A stretch of DNA of 32,704 bases from Kiritimatiellia bacterium (GTDB lineage Bacteria > Verrucomicrobiota > Kiritimatiellia > RFP12 > UBA1067). Each line of letters starts with the position of its first letter. Position 1 is the stretch's first letter. Below are positions 1 through 8,594 of the stretch, one piece after another. The translations under genes and the position numbers were made by a program. The stretch covers positions 1 through 32,704 of the forward strand of contig JAFXTB010000097.1 of NCBI GenBank assembly GCA_017525225.1, in the 5' to 3' direction. A model generated the notes under the pieces. It worked only from the letters and a program-made list of their open reading frames with translations. It made no database searches and was not told where the DNA came from.

Positions 1-767
1 AGCGTCTGGATCGGCGCGATGGTGATCGAGTCGCCGGTGTGGACGCCCATCGGGTCGAGGTTTTCGATCGAGCAGACGATCACGGCGTTGCCCGCCCTGT
101 CGCGCATGACCTCCATCTCGAACTCCTTCCAGCCGACGAGCGACTCCTCGATGAGTACCTCGTGGTTGAGCGACGCCTCCAGACCGCGTTCAACGATGTC
201 CGCGAACTCGTCGGCGTCGTGCGCGATGCCGCCGCCCGTGCCGCCGAGCGTGAAGCCGGGCCGGATGATGAGCGGCCAGGAGCCGATCCGGCGCGCGATG
301 GCATCCGCCTCGGCGGACGAATGGGCGCTTCCAGATCTAGGCATGTCGAAGCCGAGCTCCGCCATGGCCGCCTTGAAGAGATTGCGGTCTTCGGCCTTCT
401 CGATCGCCGCCGCGTTCGCACCGATCATCTCCACGCCGCACTCCGCGAGGACGCCGTCCCTCGCCAGACCCGTTGCTATGTTCAGCGCCGTCTGCCCGCC
501 AAGCGTGGGCAGGAGCGCGTCGGGCCGTTCCCTGCGGATGATCGCCGCGACCGAATCGACCGTCAGCGGCTCGATGTACGTGCGCTCGGCCATCTCGGGA
601 TCTGTCATCACCGTCGCGGGATTGGAATTCACCAGGACTATCTCGTAACCTTCCCTGCGCAGGGCCTTCACGGCCTGGACGCCCGAATAGTCGAACTCGC
701 AGCCCTGGCCGATGACTATCGGCCCCGAGCCGATGATCATGATCTTCTTCAAGTCTGTACGCTTCAT
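1..767 (-). CDS. carB: Carbamoyl-phosphate synthase large subunit, N-terminal part (runs off the window)
   Basis: This is the N-terminal 255 residues of the large subunit, which makes carbamoyl phosphate from bicarbonate, ATP and ammonia channelled from CarA, for pyrimidine and arginine synthesis. The protein starts [20 protein letters not shown] and continues through [18 protein letters not shown], a TLGGQTALN loop and a glycine-rich [12 protein letters not shown] loop. These are the hallmarks of the first ATP-grasp carboxyphosphate domain. The start is ATG at 767-765, which overlaps the pyrG stop as ATGA, so translation is probably coupled. Only the 3' end is missing, because the gene leaves the window. 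It is the third gene of the leftward carA-pyrG-carB operon. No repeat insertion was seen in the visible part, unlike its two upstream neighbours. Confidence 0.95.
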   Translation of the reverse strand, partial: MKRTDLKKIMIIGSGPIVIGQGCEFDYSGVQAVKALRREGYEIVLVNSNPATVMTDPEMAERTYIEPLTVDSVAAIIRRERPDALLPTLGGQTALNIATGLARDGVLAECGVEMIGANAAAIEKAEDRNLFKAAMAELGFDMPRSGSAHSSAEADAIARRIGSWPLIIRPGFTLGGTGGGIAHDADEFADIVERGLEASLNHEVLIEESLVGWKEFEMEVMRDRAGNAVIVCSIENLDPMGVHTGDSITIAPIQT

Positions 768-2482
768 TTCGACTTCCTCTTCAATGCCGCCGCCACAAGC
801 CCTACGAAGAGCGGATGCGGTGCCGTCGGCCGCGACTTGAACTCCGGGTGGAACTGGCACGCGATGAAGTACGGATGCTTCGGAAGCTCCACCACCTCGA
901 CAAGCTTGCTGTCCGGCGAGGTGCCGCTCACCTTGAGGCCCGCCTTCTCCAGCTCTTTCCGCGCGTCGCTCTCGTACGCAAGCTCGTAGCGATGGCGATG
1001 GCGTTCCGAAATGGACAGGGAAGGCGTGGCAGGGGCATTTGTCCCGCATACCCCCGGGCGCGCGGGACGCGCGCCCCTACCGTACAGCCGCGCCGCGAGC
1101 GAACCCTTCTTCAGCAGGCACGGGTACGCGCCAAGGCGCATCGTACCACCCTTCTGCGTGATGCCGCGCTGCTCTTCCATGAGGTCTATGACGGGATGCG
1201 TCGTGTTCTCGTCGAACTCCGTGGAGTTGGCGTCCTCCCAGTCGAGCACGTCGCGGGCATATTCTATCACCGTGCACTGCATCCCGAGGCAGATGCCGAG
1301 GAATGGTATCTTCTTCTCGCGCGCGTACCGTATCGCGGCGATCTTCCCCTCCACGCCACGCGAGCCAAAACCGCCTGGAACCAGAATGCCGTCTATGTCT
1401 TTGAACCACGGAATACACTGAACACGCGGAATGTTTCCGTTTGTTCCGTGGTTGATAATTTCCTCCGCTTCGATCGGCACCACCTCCACCTTGCAGTCGT
1501 TCTCCATTCCTGCATGCTGCAGCGCTTCGTATATCGACTTGTACGCGTCGCGGATCGAGATGTATTTCCCGACAAGCGCAATACGGCAACGCTTTTTCGG
1601 CTGCGTGGCCTTTCTGACGAGTGTGTCCCACACCGTGTGCTTGACGGGCCAGATGTCGAGATGCAGCTGCCGAAGCACCTGTTCGTCAAGCCCCTGCCGG
1701 CGGAGTTCGCGCGGCACAGCGTAGACGCTGTCCGTGACGTCCTTCTCCTCGATCACGCATTCGCGACGGACGTTGCAGAACATCGCGAGTTTCTGCAGAT
1801 GCTCCTCCGGGATGGTCATCTCCGTACGGCACACAAGGATGTCGGGGATGATGCCGATGTTGCGGAGCATGCCTACGGAATGCTGCGAGGGCTTCGTCTT
1901 CAGCTCGCCGGCGGCCTTGAGATAGGGCACAAGCGTCAGATGCACGAAGCACGTGTTCTCCACCCCCTCCTCGAAACGGAACTGCCGCGCAGCCTCGAGA
2001 AACGGAAGGCTCTCGATGTCGCCGGAGACGCCCCCGATCTCGCAAAGGACGATGTCGGGTGCAGGTTCGTCCCCATGCGCCTCGCCTGCGCTATGGATTG
2101 CGGCCTTGATCTCGTCCGTGATGTGTGGCACCACCTGTACCGTGCCGCCAAGGTATCCGCCGGCCCGCTCGCGGGCGAGAACCGCCGAGTAGATACGGCC
2201 CGAGGTGAAGTTGCTAGCCTTGGTGCAGGTCACGCCCGCGAAGCGTTCGTAATGGCCGAGGTCTAGATCAGTCTCAGCCCCGTCGTCCGTCACGAACACC
2301 TCGCCATGCTGGTAGGGCGACATCGTGCCGGGATCTACATTGAGGTACGGGTCGAGCTTCTGCATGAACACCTTGTAGCCGCGGCTCTTCAGAAGCAGCG
2401 CCAGCGACGCGCTGGTCACACCCTTGCCGAGCGAACTCACCACCCCGCCTGTGATGAACACGTATTTGACTTGCTTTTTCAT
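764..2482 (-). CDS. pyrG: CTP synthase carrying two in-frame insertions
   Basis: CTP synthase aminates UTP to CTP with glutamine and ATP. The 572-residue product has the N-terminal amidoligase domain ([16 protein letters not shown], then the [11 protein letters not shown] and [12 protein letters not shown] stretches) and a C-terminal class I glutaminase domain with nucleophile Cys398 in GICLGMQ and the His545/Glu547 pair in QFHPE. It is longer than the usual roughly 540 residues. The excess sits at residues about 344-360 and 468-485, each a palindromic element in a loop of the glutaminase domain. An upstream in-frame ATG at 2518 would add 12 residues. I prefer 2482 because MKKQVKYVF matches the family start and a purine-rich AAAGGGAAA precedes it. 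The gene lies 49 bp after carA and overlaps carB, so CTP synthesis is tied to carbamoyl phosphate supply. Confidence 0.95.
   Translation of the reverse strand: MKKQVKYVFITGGVVSSLGKGVTSASLALLLKSRGYKVFMQKLDPYLNVDPGTMSPYQHGEVFVTDDGAETDLDLGHYERFAGVTCTKASNFTSGRIYSAVLARERAGGYLGGTVQVVPHITDEIKAAIHSAGEAHGDEPAPDIVLCEIGGVSGDIESLPFLEAARQFRFEEGVENTCFVHLTLVPYLKAAGELKTKPSQHSVGMLRNIGIIPDILVCRTEMTIPEEHLQKLAMFCNVRRECVIEEKDVTDSVYAVPRELRRQGLDEQVLRQLHLDIWPVKHTVWDTLVRKATQPKKRCRIALVGKYISIRDAYKSIYEALQHAGMENDCKVEVVPIEAEEIINHGTNGNIPRVQCIPWFKDIDGILVPGGFGSRGVEGKIAAIRYAREKKIPFLGICLGMQCTVIEYARDVLDWEDANSTEFDENTTHPVIDLMEEQRGITQKGGTMRLGAYPCLLKKGSLAARLYGRGARPARPGVCGTNAPATPSLSISERHRHRYELAYESDARKELEKAGLKVSGTSPDSKLVEVVELPKHPYFIACQFHPEFKSRPTAPHPLFVGLVAAALKRKSK
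1028..1081 (-). repeat. 54-bp GC-rich palindromic element inside pyrG
   Basis: The ends GGCAGGGGC (1028-1036) and GCCCCTACC (1073-1081) are inverted repeats with one mismatch. The interior is a GC-rich palindrome with GGGCGCGCGGGACGCGCGCCC in its right half. The element adds 18 codons between the LYG strand and the conserved [10 protein letters not shown] segment of CTP synthase, where Escherichia coli PyrG (recalled from memory) has only a few residues. The insert is rich in Gly, Arg, Pro and Ala. The GTAGGGGCGCGCGTCCCGCG style resembles dispersed intergenic repeats of other bacteria, but copies elsewhere in this genome cannot be checked here. Confidence 0.7.
1404..1453 (-). repeat. 50-bp palindromic element inside pyrG
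   Basis: Perfect 10-bp inverted ends, AACCACGGAA (1404-1413) and TTCCGTGGTT (1444-1453), enclose a core with further GGAA/TTCC pairs. It encodes about 17 residues ([18 protein letters not shown]) between AEEI and [11 protein letters not shown]. In ordinary CTP synthases this is a short surface loop before the first strand of the glutaminase domain. The reading frame is kept. Confidence 0.65.
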
Positions 2483-2531
2483 GGCTTGCCCGTTTCCCTT
2501 TAGGTACAAATGCCGCAAAGGACTTCACCGA

Positions 2532-3887
2532 TCATCTCTCTGCACCCTCTGCGGCCTTTGCGGCCAAAACCAGCTCCTTAAACCGTTCAAAAAGATACGC
2601 GCTGTCGTGCGGACCGGGACACGCCTCTGGGTGGTACTGCACCGAGAACGCGGGGAAGGTCCTGTGGCGCACGCCCTCAATCGTGCCATCGTTGAGATTT
2701 ACATGCGTGACCTCCAGCGTGTCCGGCAGCGAATCCGCGACGACGGCGAAATTGTGGTTCTGGCTCGTGATCTCCACCTTGCCCGTGGCAATGTTTTTCA
2801 CGGGATGGTTGCAGCCGTGGTGCCCGAACTTGAGCCTCGCCGTCCTCGCGCCGCAGGCGAGCGACAGCAGCTGGTGCCCCAGGCAGATGCCCATGAGAGG
2901 AACCTTGCCGAGCAGTCTCTTGATGTTCTCGATGGCGTATGTGACGGCAGCGGGATCGGCCGGGCCGTTCGAGAGGAACACGCCATCCGGCTTCATGGCC
3001 AGAACGTCCTCTGCGGAAGTCTTCGCCGGGACAACCGTAACCTTCGCCCACGACGCCAGCGATCTGAGGATGTTCGTCTTCACTCCGAAATCGTAGCATA
3101 CGATGTGAAATGTTGCCAATGTGGAAGTGTTGCCAATACCATTGTTGCCAATTGCCAATGGTTGATTGGAATTATTGGAACTGGGAATTGGGCTTGGCAA
3201 CATTTTCACATTGGCAACACTTGTAGGTTCAGCATCAAACTCATACGCCTTTTCGCATGTCACCTTTGCGGCATAGTCCTGCCCGTCAAGGCCCGGCCAT
3301 TCGCGCGCCTTGCCAATGGCCCACGATTCCCCATTCCCCATTCCCCGTTCCCCATTCCCCGTTCCCCATTCCCCGTTCCCCGTTCCCCATTCCCCATTCC
3401 CCGTTCCCCGTTCCCCATTCCCCGTTCCCCGTTCCCCATTCCCCGTTCCCCATTCCCCAACACACAGATATGCCTTCCTGTTCCCGTGCTCCCTGATATG
3501 CAGCGTAAGTGCCCGTGTGTCGACGCCGTAGATCCCTGGCACGCCATTCTCCCTGAGGTAGTCGTCCAGGCTCTTCTCGCTCCTCCAGTTGCTTGGTACG
3601 GCGAGGTCGCCGATGACAAGCCCCGAAAGAAAAAGGGCGCGGCTTTCCGTGTCCGCGCCATTTACTCCGTAGTTGCCGACTTCGGCAGTGGTGAGGGTGA
3701 CGAACTGCCCTGCGTACGATGGATCCGTCAGAATCTCCTGGTAGCCACTCATGCCGGTATTGAAGACTACCTCGCCGAGAGCATCCTTCTTCGCGCCGAA
3801 CGCGACGCCGTGAAACACCGTCCCGTCGTCCAGCGCAAGAAACGCCGCCCGATCCCGCTCCGCTTTCCACTTCTCGGTATAATCCAT
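2532..3887 (-). CDS. carA: Carbamoyl-phosphate synthase small (glutaminase) subunit with repeat-derived insertions
   Basis: CarA hydrolyses glutamine and passes ammonia to CarB. The N-terminal domain ([30 protein letters not shown]) is followed by a class I glutamine amidotransferase domain with Cys335 in GICLGHQ and His419/Glu421 in QYHPEA. At 451 residues it is far above the usual 360-390. Residues about 144-188 are a Gly/Asn/Glu/Arg stretch written by 19 heptamers. Residues about 223-259 come from a palindromic TTGCCA element lying in the interdomain linker just before [11 protein letters not shown]. The last ten residues ([10 protein letters not shown]) are three 9-bp units. All catalytic residues remain, so I take it as functional. 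The start has GAAAGG at 3896-3901. It is the first gene of carA-pyrG-carB, under a probable sigma-54 promoter. Confidence 0.95.
   Translation of the reverse strand: MDYTEKWKAERDRAAFLALDDGTVFHGVAFGAKKDALGEVVFNTGMSGYQEILTDPSYAGQFVTLTTAEVGNYGVNGADTESRALFLSGLVIGDLAVPSNWRSEKSLDDYLRENGVPGIYGVDTRALTLHIREHGNRKAYLCVGEWGTGNGERGTGNGERGTGNGEWGTGNGEWGTGNGERGMGNGESWAIGKAREWPGLDGQDYAAKVTCEKAYEFDAEPTSVANVKMLPSPIPSSNNSNQPLAIGNNGIGNTSTLATFHIVCYDFGVKTNILRSLASWAKVTVVPAKTSAEDVLAMKPDGVFLSNGPADPAAVTYAIENIKRLLGKVPLMGICLGHQLLSLACGARTARLKFGHHGCNHPVKNIATGKVEITSQNHNFAVVADSLPDTLEVTHVNLNDGTIEGVRHRTFPAFSVQYHPEACPGPHDSAYLFERFKELVLAAKAAEGAER
2538..2564. repeat. Three 9-bp tandem units forming the CarA C-terminus
   Basis: CTCTGCACC, CTCTGCGGC and CTTTGCGGC follow one another on the + strand. 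Read on the minus strand they give the tripeptides AAK, AAE and GAE just before the carA stop at 2532-2534, so the array has become the protein tail. Confidence 0.7.
3111..3219. repeat. TTGCCA-type palindromic repeat inside carA
   Basis: The left end TGTTGCCAATGTGGAAGTGT (3111-3130) is the near-perfect inverse of the right end TGGCAACATTTTCACATTGG (3195-3214) and its continuation CAACA. The middle is made of further TTGCCA and TTGGAA words. The same right end recurs with one base changed at 8507-8528 in the glnA-purF spacer, so this is a family with at least two copies in the window. Here it encodes about 37 residues in the interdomain linker of CarA. Confidence 0.75.
3326..3458. repeat. Heptamer tandem array (19 units of RTTCCCC) inside carA
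   Basis: There are nineteen uninterrupted 7-bp units, ATTCCCC or GTTCCCC, with variation only at the first base. Because 7 is not a multiple of 3, every frame reads the same 21-base cycle. On the coding strand this is the heptapeptide GE(R/W)G(T/M)GN, which contains no stop in any frame; the reverse strand is also stop-free. The same unit recurs at 14047-14099 in gltB. Confidence 0.95.
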
Positions 3888-3910
3888 GCTTTTGGCCTTT
3901 CAAAGGTAAA

Positions 3911-3927
3911 AGCACATACCATGCCAA
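3911..3927 (-). promoter_or_regulatory. Probable sigma-54 promoter of carA-pyrG-carB
   Basis: Read leftward the box is TTGGCA-TGGTA-TGTGCT, with GG at 3925-3924 and GC at 3913-3912, exactly ten bases apart as sigma-54 -24/-12 elements require. The start site would fall near 3900, leaving a leader of about 13 nt that still holds the GAAAGG ribosome site. The same box precedes glnA and gltD. Confidence 0.6.
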
Positions 3928-3958
3928 GCCCTATTCTTACTGGTTCAGGTACATTGTC

Positions 3959-3973
3959 TTACACATGGTGTAA
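3959..3973. promoter_or_regulatory. Palindrome TTACAC-ATG-GTGTAA, possible activator site
   Basis: This is a perfect 6-3-6 inverted repeat between carA and the glycyl-radical gene. It lies about 60-75 bp upstream of the inferred carA start site. Its TTACA-N5-TGTAA skeleton recurs at 10866-10880 between glnA and gltD. The rest of the 257-bp spacer (3888-4144) holds no gene I can support. Confidence 0.45.
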
Positions 3974-4102
3974 ACCCATGCCACCAGCACTTACATATTG
4001 CGGAAAATGCGCTATGTGCATATCGCTTGCCCTAATACGCCAGAATGTCTCCGGTGGGGAAGAAGATATCCTTTTACGGCTCATAGCAAGGCGTAAATGT
4101 GG

Positions 4103-4108
4103 TACAAT
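4103..4108 (+). promoter_or_regulatory. Candidate -10 box of the glycyl-radical enzyme gene
   Basis: TACAAT differs from TATAAT at one base and lies about 40 bp upstream of the start codon. I see no good -35 element at the proper distance, so this is a weak call. Confidence 0.35.
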
Positions 4109-4150
4109 ATAGACGCCTTGGACCGATGGTAGACAACAGAAAGGATGAAC

Positions 4151-6538
4151 ATGAAGTCTGTGATTGGACTGGTGGCATTTATCATGGCGGCGCCAACCTT
4201 CGCCGCGCTATATCCAGACTTCGGCCGGGTGGAGGGGCTTGATTTCGCCGAAATCGGTCCTGAGGAATATCGTCCGCTCCGCCGCGAGCTGCGCGCGTTC
4301 TATCCGCGGGAATGCCACGAGCCGTCGAAGAGCGAAAAGGTCGCTGAATCGTTCAAGAAGATCTACCGGCTCGCTTCCGAGTGGTCTGCGGCGCACCCGG
4401 GACATTCGGCCCTTGAAATGCGCCGTTACGCCTATTCGCTTCAGCGTGAACACTTTGTACCGGTGCTCTTCAAGGAATCTCCGTTCTACTTCGAGGCGGG
4501 TCTCAACGGCGGCTACCATCGGGGGATGTCGAAAGGCGACACGCCGCCGCCAGGACGTGTCACACGGGTACTCTGCGACAGGTTCTTCAAGGAGCGAAAC
4601 CTGATTCCCGAAGAGGCCTGGAAGCGAAAGAGCGCCCGTGGCCGGCACATGTTCGGCATCGCCTGCGGTCCGTTCGTCGACGAGGTCCACGACCTTCCGC
4701 CATTCCATGCCGTCTTTACGAAAGGCTTCGGGGGTGTCCGCAAGGAGGTCGCCGCCGCGCTTGCGGCCTGTCCTGCCGACGACAAGGATGGACGTGCCGA
4801 GCTAGAGGCGATGGCGGATGCGCTTGATACGATCCATGCCCTGCAGCTCAGATTCCGGGACGAGGCAATGCGGCAAGGGCGTGAACAGCGCATGGTGGAG
4901 GCGGCATCCCGATGCCCATGGGAACCGCCGCAGACATTCTACGAGGGCCTGAACACGCTCTGGTTCATGCGCGAGATGATGGCGTACGTGGATGGCCTGT
5001 GCTGCAATGCGCTCGGGCGGCCCGACGCCTGGCTGATCGATCTCTATCGCCGCGACCTGAAGGAAGGGCGCATGACCGAGGCTGAAGCCCGGGATCTCGT
5101 TTCAAGGTTCATGATCCTCTCGGACTGCCACATCGACGGCTTTGCCATCATCAACGGAGGTGCCGACCAGGAGGCCGAGATGCCGATCACCCTCGGCGGG
5201 TGCGATGCCGAGGGCAGGCCCGTGTGGAACGAGCTCACACGGATGTTCCTCGAAGAGCATGAACGCCTCAAGCTTGTCTTCCCGAAGCTCCATGTGCGGT
5301 TCTCGGCCAAGTCACCGAAGGAGTACCTTGAGAGGATAGCAAAGGACGTTCTCAACGGGCATTGCGTCTTCGCGATGTTCAACGACGACATCTACATCCC
5401 CGTATTCCTCAGCCGCGGCATACCGCTCGAACGCGCGCGCGACTACGAAGGGACCGGATGCTGGGACGGGTATATCGACACGCTCACGGACGCCTCCGTC
5501 GGCAACTACACGAGCGCGATCCATCCGCTCATCGCGGCGATCCACCGCAACTTCGCGGCCGGCACGGAGTCAGGGTTCGAACTGCTCCCCCTGGATGGTG
5601 CGCGCAGCTTCGAGGAATTCCGCAGGATAGCATTCACGAACAACCGGCGGATGCTGGCGGCGATGCTTGGCGACTATACCCGGTATGGCGGCGCCTTCGC
5701 GCAGGTGTTCCCATGCCCCCTCTATTCGGCGTGTCTCGATGGCTGCATTGAAAGACGTCGCGACTGCCGGGCGGGCGGCATGAAGTGGGCGCCTCGCATC
5801 ATCAACATCGGCTTCCTGCCGAACGTCGTAGACTCGATGTGCGCGGTCGAAAAGGTAGTGTTCAAGGACAGGTTCTGCACCCTGGACGAGTTCCTCGCGG
5901 CCGTACGCGCGAACTGGGCGGGCCAACGCAACGAGGATATCCGTCAACAGGTGCTGAAAGCGCCGTACTGGGGCGACAACAGCCCCGAGTCGAACCGCGA
6001 GATGCGGTTCTGGATAGATTCCACCTCGGAGTTCCTTCGTCCTCTCCGCAGCGACCAGGGCGGCGAATACGAGATGGCCTGCTGGATCTACCGGGAGTTC
6101 CTCATCTGGGGGGAAAGCAGCGCGGCCACTCCCGACGGACGCCATGCGGGGGACCGGTTCGCCCAGGGCTTTGCGCCAAGCGAATACCGCTGCAGGTCCT
6201 CCATCGCCGATGTCTTCCATGCAATCGCCTCGCTCGACCATACGAAGCTGTTCGCATCCAACGCCAACCTCACGTTCGGTGGAGAAGGCCTCACGCCGGA
6301 GACGCTGGCGGCATGCTTCAGGGTCTACGCGCTTGGCAAGGGGCATCTGCTGCAGCCGAACAGCAACGACGTGGAGACCCTTCTCGACGCGCAGAAGCAT
6401 CCTGAACGGCATCTCGACCTGATGGTGAAGGTATGCGGCTATTCTGCGCGCTTCATCACGCTCTCTCCGCGCTTCCAGCAGGAGGTCATCGACCGGCACC
6501 GGCTGAAGTACGGGGCGTCCGCGCGCGTGGCGCGGTGA
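4151..6538 (+). CDS. Glycyl-radical enzyme (pyruvate formate-lyase family) with signal-like N-terminus
   Basis: The 795-residue protein has the PFL-type fold and the usual family length. The thiyl-radical Cys437 sits in EGTGCWDGY and the radical-bearing Gly763 in VKVCGYSARFITLSP near the C-terminus. Known dehydratase- and lyase-type members mostly read GCVE at the cysteine; here Asp439 replaces that Glu, and Lys/Cys replace the Arg/Ala of RVAGY. The substrate cannot be named. The N-terminus (MKSVIGLVAFIMAAPTFA then ALYPD) looks like a Sec signal peptide, which is odd for an enzyme that must be activated in the anaerobic cytoplasm. I chose ATG 4151 because AGAAAGG lies six bases upstream, whereas ATG 4145 abuts it. 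A start at 4184 would remove the signal but has only GGTGG upstream. No activating radical-SAM gene is in the window. The stop abuts the purF stop. Confidence 0.85.
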   Translation: MKSVIGLVAFIMAAPTFAALYPDFGRVEGLDFAEIGPEEYRPLRRELRAFYPRECHEPSKSEKVAESFKKIYRLASEWSAAHPGHSALEMRRYAYSLQREHFVPVLFKESPFYFEAGLNGGYHRGMSKGDTPPPGRVTRVLCDRFFKERNLIPEEAWKRKSARGRHMFGIACGPFVDEVHDLPPFHAVFTKGFGGVRKEVAAALAACPADDKDGRAELEAMADALDTIHALQLRFRDEAMRQGREQRMVEAASRCPWEPPQTFYEGLNTLWFMREMMAYVDGLCCNALGRPDAWLIDLYRRDLKEGRMTEAEARDLVSRFMILSDCHIDGFAIINGGADQEAEMPITLGGCDAEGRPVWNELTRMFLEEHERLKLVFPKLHVRFSAKSPKEYLERIAKDVLNGHCVFAMFNDDIYIPVFLSRGIPLERARDYEGTGCWDGYIDTLTDASVGNYTSAIHPLIAAIHRNFAAGTESGFELLPLDGARSFEEFRRIAFTNNRRMLAAMLGDYTRYGGAFAQVFPCPLYSACLDGCIERRRDCRAGGMKWAPRIINIGFLPNVVDSMCAVEKVVFKDRFCTLDEFLAAVRANWAGQRNEDIRQQVLKAPYWGDNSPESNREMRFWIDSTSEFLRPLRSDQGGEYEMACWIYREFLIWGESSAATPDGRHAGDRFAQGFAPSEYRCRSSIADVFHAIASLDHTKLFASNANLTFGGEGLTPETLAACFRVYALGKGHLLQPNSNDVETLLDAQKHPERHLDLMVKVCGYSARFITLSPRFQQEVIDRHRLKYGASARVAR

Positions 6539-8416
6539 TCAGTACGAACGGCCGACCTTGTGTCCAAGGTAGTTCTGAAGCGCGCTTCGGAGTACCCTGT
6601 AGCCGCCGGGCGTCGGATAGTCGCCCGTGAAGTACCAGTCCCCTATCGAGGGAGATGAGGAAGCCGAAGGCGGTGCAAGGCATCTGCGAAGTGCGTCAAT
6701 CGTCTGGTATACGACGGCGACCTCGGCCTTCATTCCCGGCGGCGTGAGAATCCGGGCGATCTCGGCCGCGTGCCGTTCCTCGGGGAAGCGGGCATAGAGC
6801 CCGGCCAGCGGGTTCAAGGCGGCATGGTCCGCCAGGGCCTTGTGCAGCTCCGATTCGGCGCTGTCGCCCAGCAGGTTCACGAGCGCCCTGAAAGCGACAA
6901 GTTCGCCGAGCGTGGACATGTCGATGCCGTAGCAGTCGGGATAGCGGATGGGTGGGGCGGACGACGCTATCACGATGCGCTTCGGCCCCAGCCTGTCGAG
7001 CATTGGCAGGATCGCGTTTTTCATCGTATTGCCGCGGACGATGGAATCGTCCAGCACGACGAGCGTGTCCCTGCCGGGCCGCACGAGCCCGTATGTGACA
7101 TCGTACACATGCTTGTAGAATTCGCGGCGTGCTGCGGCATCGGCGATGAAGGTGCGGAACTTGGCGTCCTTCACCGCGATCTCGCCGAAGCGGGGAAACG
7201 CCTTGCCACGAAGGGCGCAGAGCCTTTTCTCGTCGCCACCGGACGTTGGTCCATCGTGGTTGAACACATGTGAAAGCAGTTCTTCCAGAAGCCCATGGAA
7301 CGCAATGCGCGCGGAGTTCGGGATGTAGGAGAAGAAGATGTCCTCGACCGACGCATCGGAGGCGGCGAGGATCTGAGGCAGCAGGGCCGCGCCTAGCGCC
7401 TTGCGCTCACGGTGGATGTCGGCATCGTTGGCGCGAGAGAAATAGATGCGCTCGAAGGAGCATGGACGGTATGCAGGTTTGAGAGACTGGGAATCGCCAT
7501 CTTCTCCATGCAGACTTTCAAACCACACATCCCCTTCCGGCGAGATTACCAGGATTCCGCCGGGCGGAAGTTCCTTCACGGCACTCGGCGGCACGTCGAA
7601 CGCGGCCTGGATGGCAGGGCGCTCGCTGGCGACGACGGCCACTTCGTCGTCGACATAGTAGAAGCCAGGTCTGATCCCATGCGGATCGCGCGTGGCGAAC
7701 GCCCAACCGTCGCCGGTCATGCCGCAGAGCGTCCAGGCGCCATCGGCGCCGCCGAGAGCGTTCGCCATCGCGGATGCGATGTCGTCCGCGTCCGCAGGGC
7801 GGCCCGCCTCCGATGCGCCATCCTCCGGCGCCCTGGGGACAAGCCGCCGCGCGAGCTCGTGCGCTATGAGTTCGGTGATCAGATAGCCGTCAGCCCTGCT
7901 TGTTGGGAACGAACCGTGCCTGCTGTAGTCGTCGAAAAGCTCAGGCGTGTTCGTGAGGTTGAAATTCCCGGCGAGAAGGATGGTATGGCAGAGTTCGCTC
8001 GCCTGATGGACGAACGGGTGGCAGAAGGCGACGTCGTTCTTCCCAAAGGTGGCATAGCGTAGATGTCCGAGGAATATCCGTTCGAACGGACGGTTCCCAT
8101 CCATGGACGCGGATGTACCAGATGGGGGCGGCCGTTCCCTTTTCGCGATCGCGCCCAGAAGATCGGCAAGCGCGGTTGACGTTGCCGACTTGAACAGCCA
8201 GTACGGCTGCGATCCTATCTCGGGATGGCTGGAGAGGATCGCCGCGCCCGCGCCGTCCTGGCCGCGGTTGTGCTGCTTTTCCAGGAGCAGGGATAGCTTG
8301 GTACCGCCGAAGTCGCCAGGCGCAGATGCGCCATCGTCTGCGCAGCGCATGGCGAATGGTGGCTTCCGCAGGACCACCATCGCCACGGCGCATTCATGTT
8401 TGACCTCGTCAGACAT
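6539..8416 (-). CDS. purF: Amidophosphoribosyltransferase, long form
   Basis: It transfers the glutamine amide to PRPP, the first step of purine synthesis. The N-terminal Ntn-hydrolase glutaminase begins MSDEVKHECAVAM, so the nucleophile is Cys9 and an eight-residue propeptide must be removed. EKQHNRGQDGAG and GHLRYAT follow as in the family. The phosphoribosyltransferase domain has the PRPP loop VVLDDSIVRGNT (Asp456/Asp457). At 625 residues it is longer than Escherichia coli PurF (505) and resembles the long KHEC-type form of Bacteroidota. The missing GTT/GT variation in the loop (GNT) is typical of that form as I recall it. It lies downstream of glnA across a 174-bp repeat-filled spacer and may share its transcript. 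AGG seven bases upstream is a weak ribosome site. Confidence 0.88.
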   Translation of the reverse strand: MSDEVKHECAVAMVVLRKPPFAMRCADDGASAPGDFGGTKLSLLLEKQHNRGQDGAGAAILSSHPEIGSQPYWLFKSATSTALADLLGAIAKRERPPPSGTSASMDGNRPFERIFLGHLRYATFGKNDVAFCHPFVHQASELCHTILLAGNFNLTNTPELFDDYSRHGSFPTSRADGYLITELIAHELARRLVPRAPEDGASEAGRPADADDIASAMANALGGADGAWTLCGMTGDGWAFATRDPHGIRPGFYYVDDEVAVVASERPAIQAAFDVPPSAVKELPPGGILVISPEGDVWFESLHGEDGDSQSLKPAYRPCSFERIYFSRANDADIHRERKALGAALLPQILAASDASVEDIFFSYIPNSARIAFHGLLEELLSHVFNHDGPTSGGDEKRLCALRGKAFPRFGEIAVKDAKFRTFIADAAARREFYKHVYDVTYGLVRPGRDTLVVLDDSIVRGNTMKNAILPMLDRLGPKRIVIASSAPPIRYPDCYGIDMSTLGELVAFRALVNLLGDSAESELHKALADHAALNPLAGLYARFPEERHAAEIARILTPPGMKAEVAVVYQTIDALRRCLAPPSASSSPSIGDWYFTGDYPTPGGYRVLRSALQNYLGHKVGRSY

Positions 8417-8437
8417 ACCAGCCTATAACTTGATCAA

Positions 8438-8531
8438 ATGTTGCCAATATCCAATGTTGCCATTCCCAAAACCCAATTCCAATTGGAACTGGCAACATTG
8501 GAACTGGCAACATTTCCACATTGGCAACATT
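8438..8531. repeat. TTGCCA-type palindromic repeat in the glnA-purF spacer
   Basis: The left half repeats ATGTTGCCA and the right half repeats GGCAACATT around a central CCAATTCCAATTGG. The whole can fold as one long hairpin just upstream of purF. The right end matches the carA copy (3111-3219) over about 22 bases with one change. Confidence 0.75.
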
Positions 8532-8552
8532 CTCCAAATTATCCCCGTTTAG

Positions 8553-8594
8553 CCACTAACCACTAACGACTAACCACTGACGACTGACGACTAA
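8553..8594. repeat. Heptamer array (six CSACTRA units) supplying the glnA stop codon
   Basis: The units are CCACTAA twice, CGACTAA, CCACTGA, CGACTGA and CGACTAA. The last unit contains, on the minus strand, the TAG stop of glnA (8593-8591). Unlike the RTTCCCC array this heptamer carries stops on both strands, in keeping with its position between genes. A related array lies at 24187-24212. Confidence 0.9.

Noticed and set aside
815-2266. Long open frame on the + strand opposite pyrG
   Set aside because: It lies opposite a clear CTP synthase gene and reads as Arg/His/Leu-rich low-complexity protein, typical of antisense frames in GC-rich DNA.
3326-3458. CRISPR-like repeat array
   Set aside because: Units are 7 bp, contiguous and without spacers; it is a simple tandem repeat within a gene.
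2424-4112. Open frame of 562 codons on the + strand opposite carA
   Set aside because: It stays open mainly because the RTTCCCC array has no stops on either strand; there is no recognisable domain.
8424-8460. Separate purF promoter
   Set aside because: TTATAG is a weak -10 and the possible -35 words belong to the TTGCCA repeat; the spacing does not fit.
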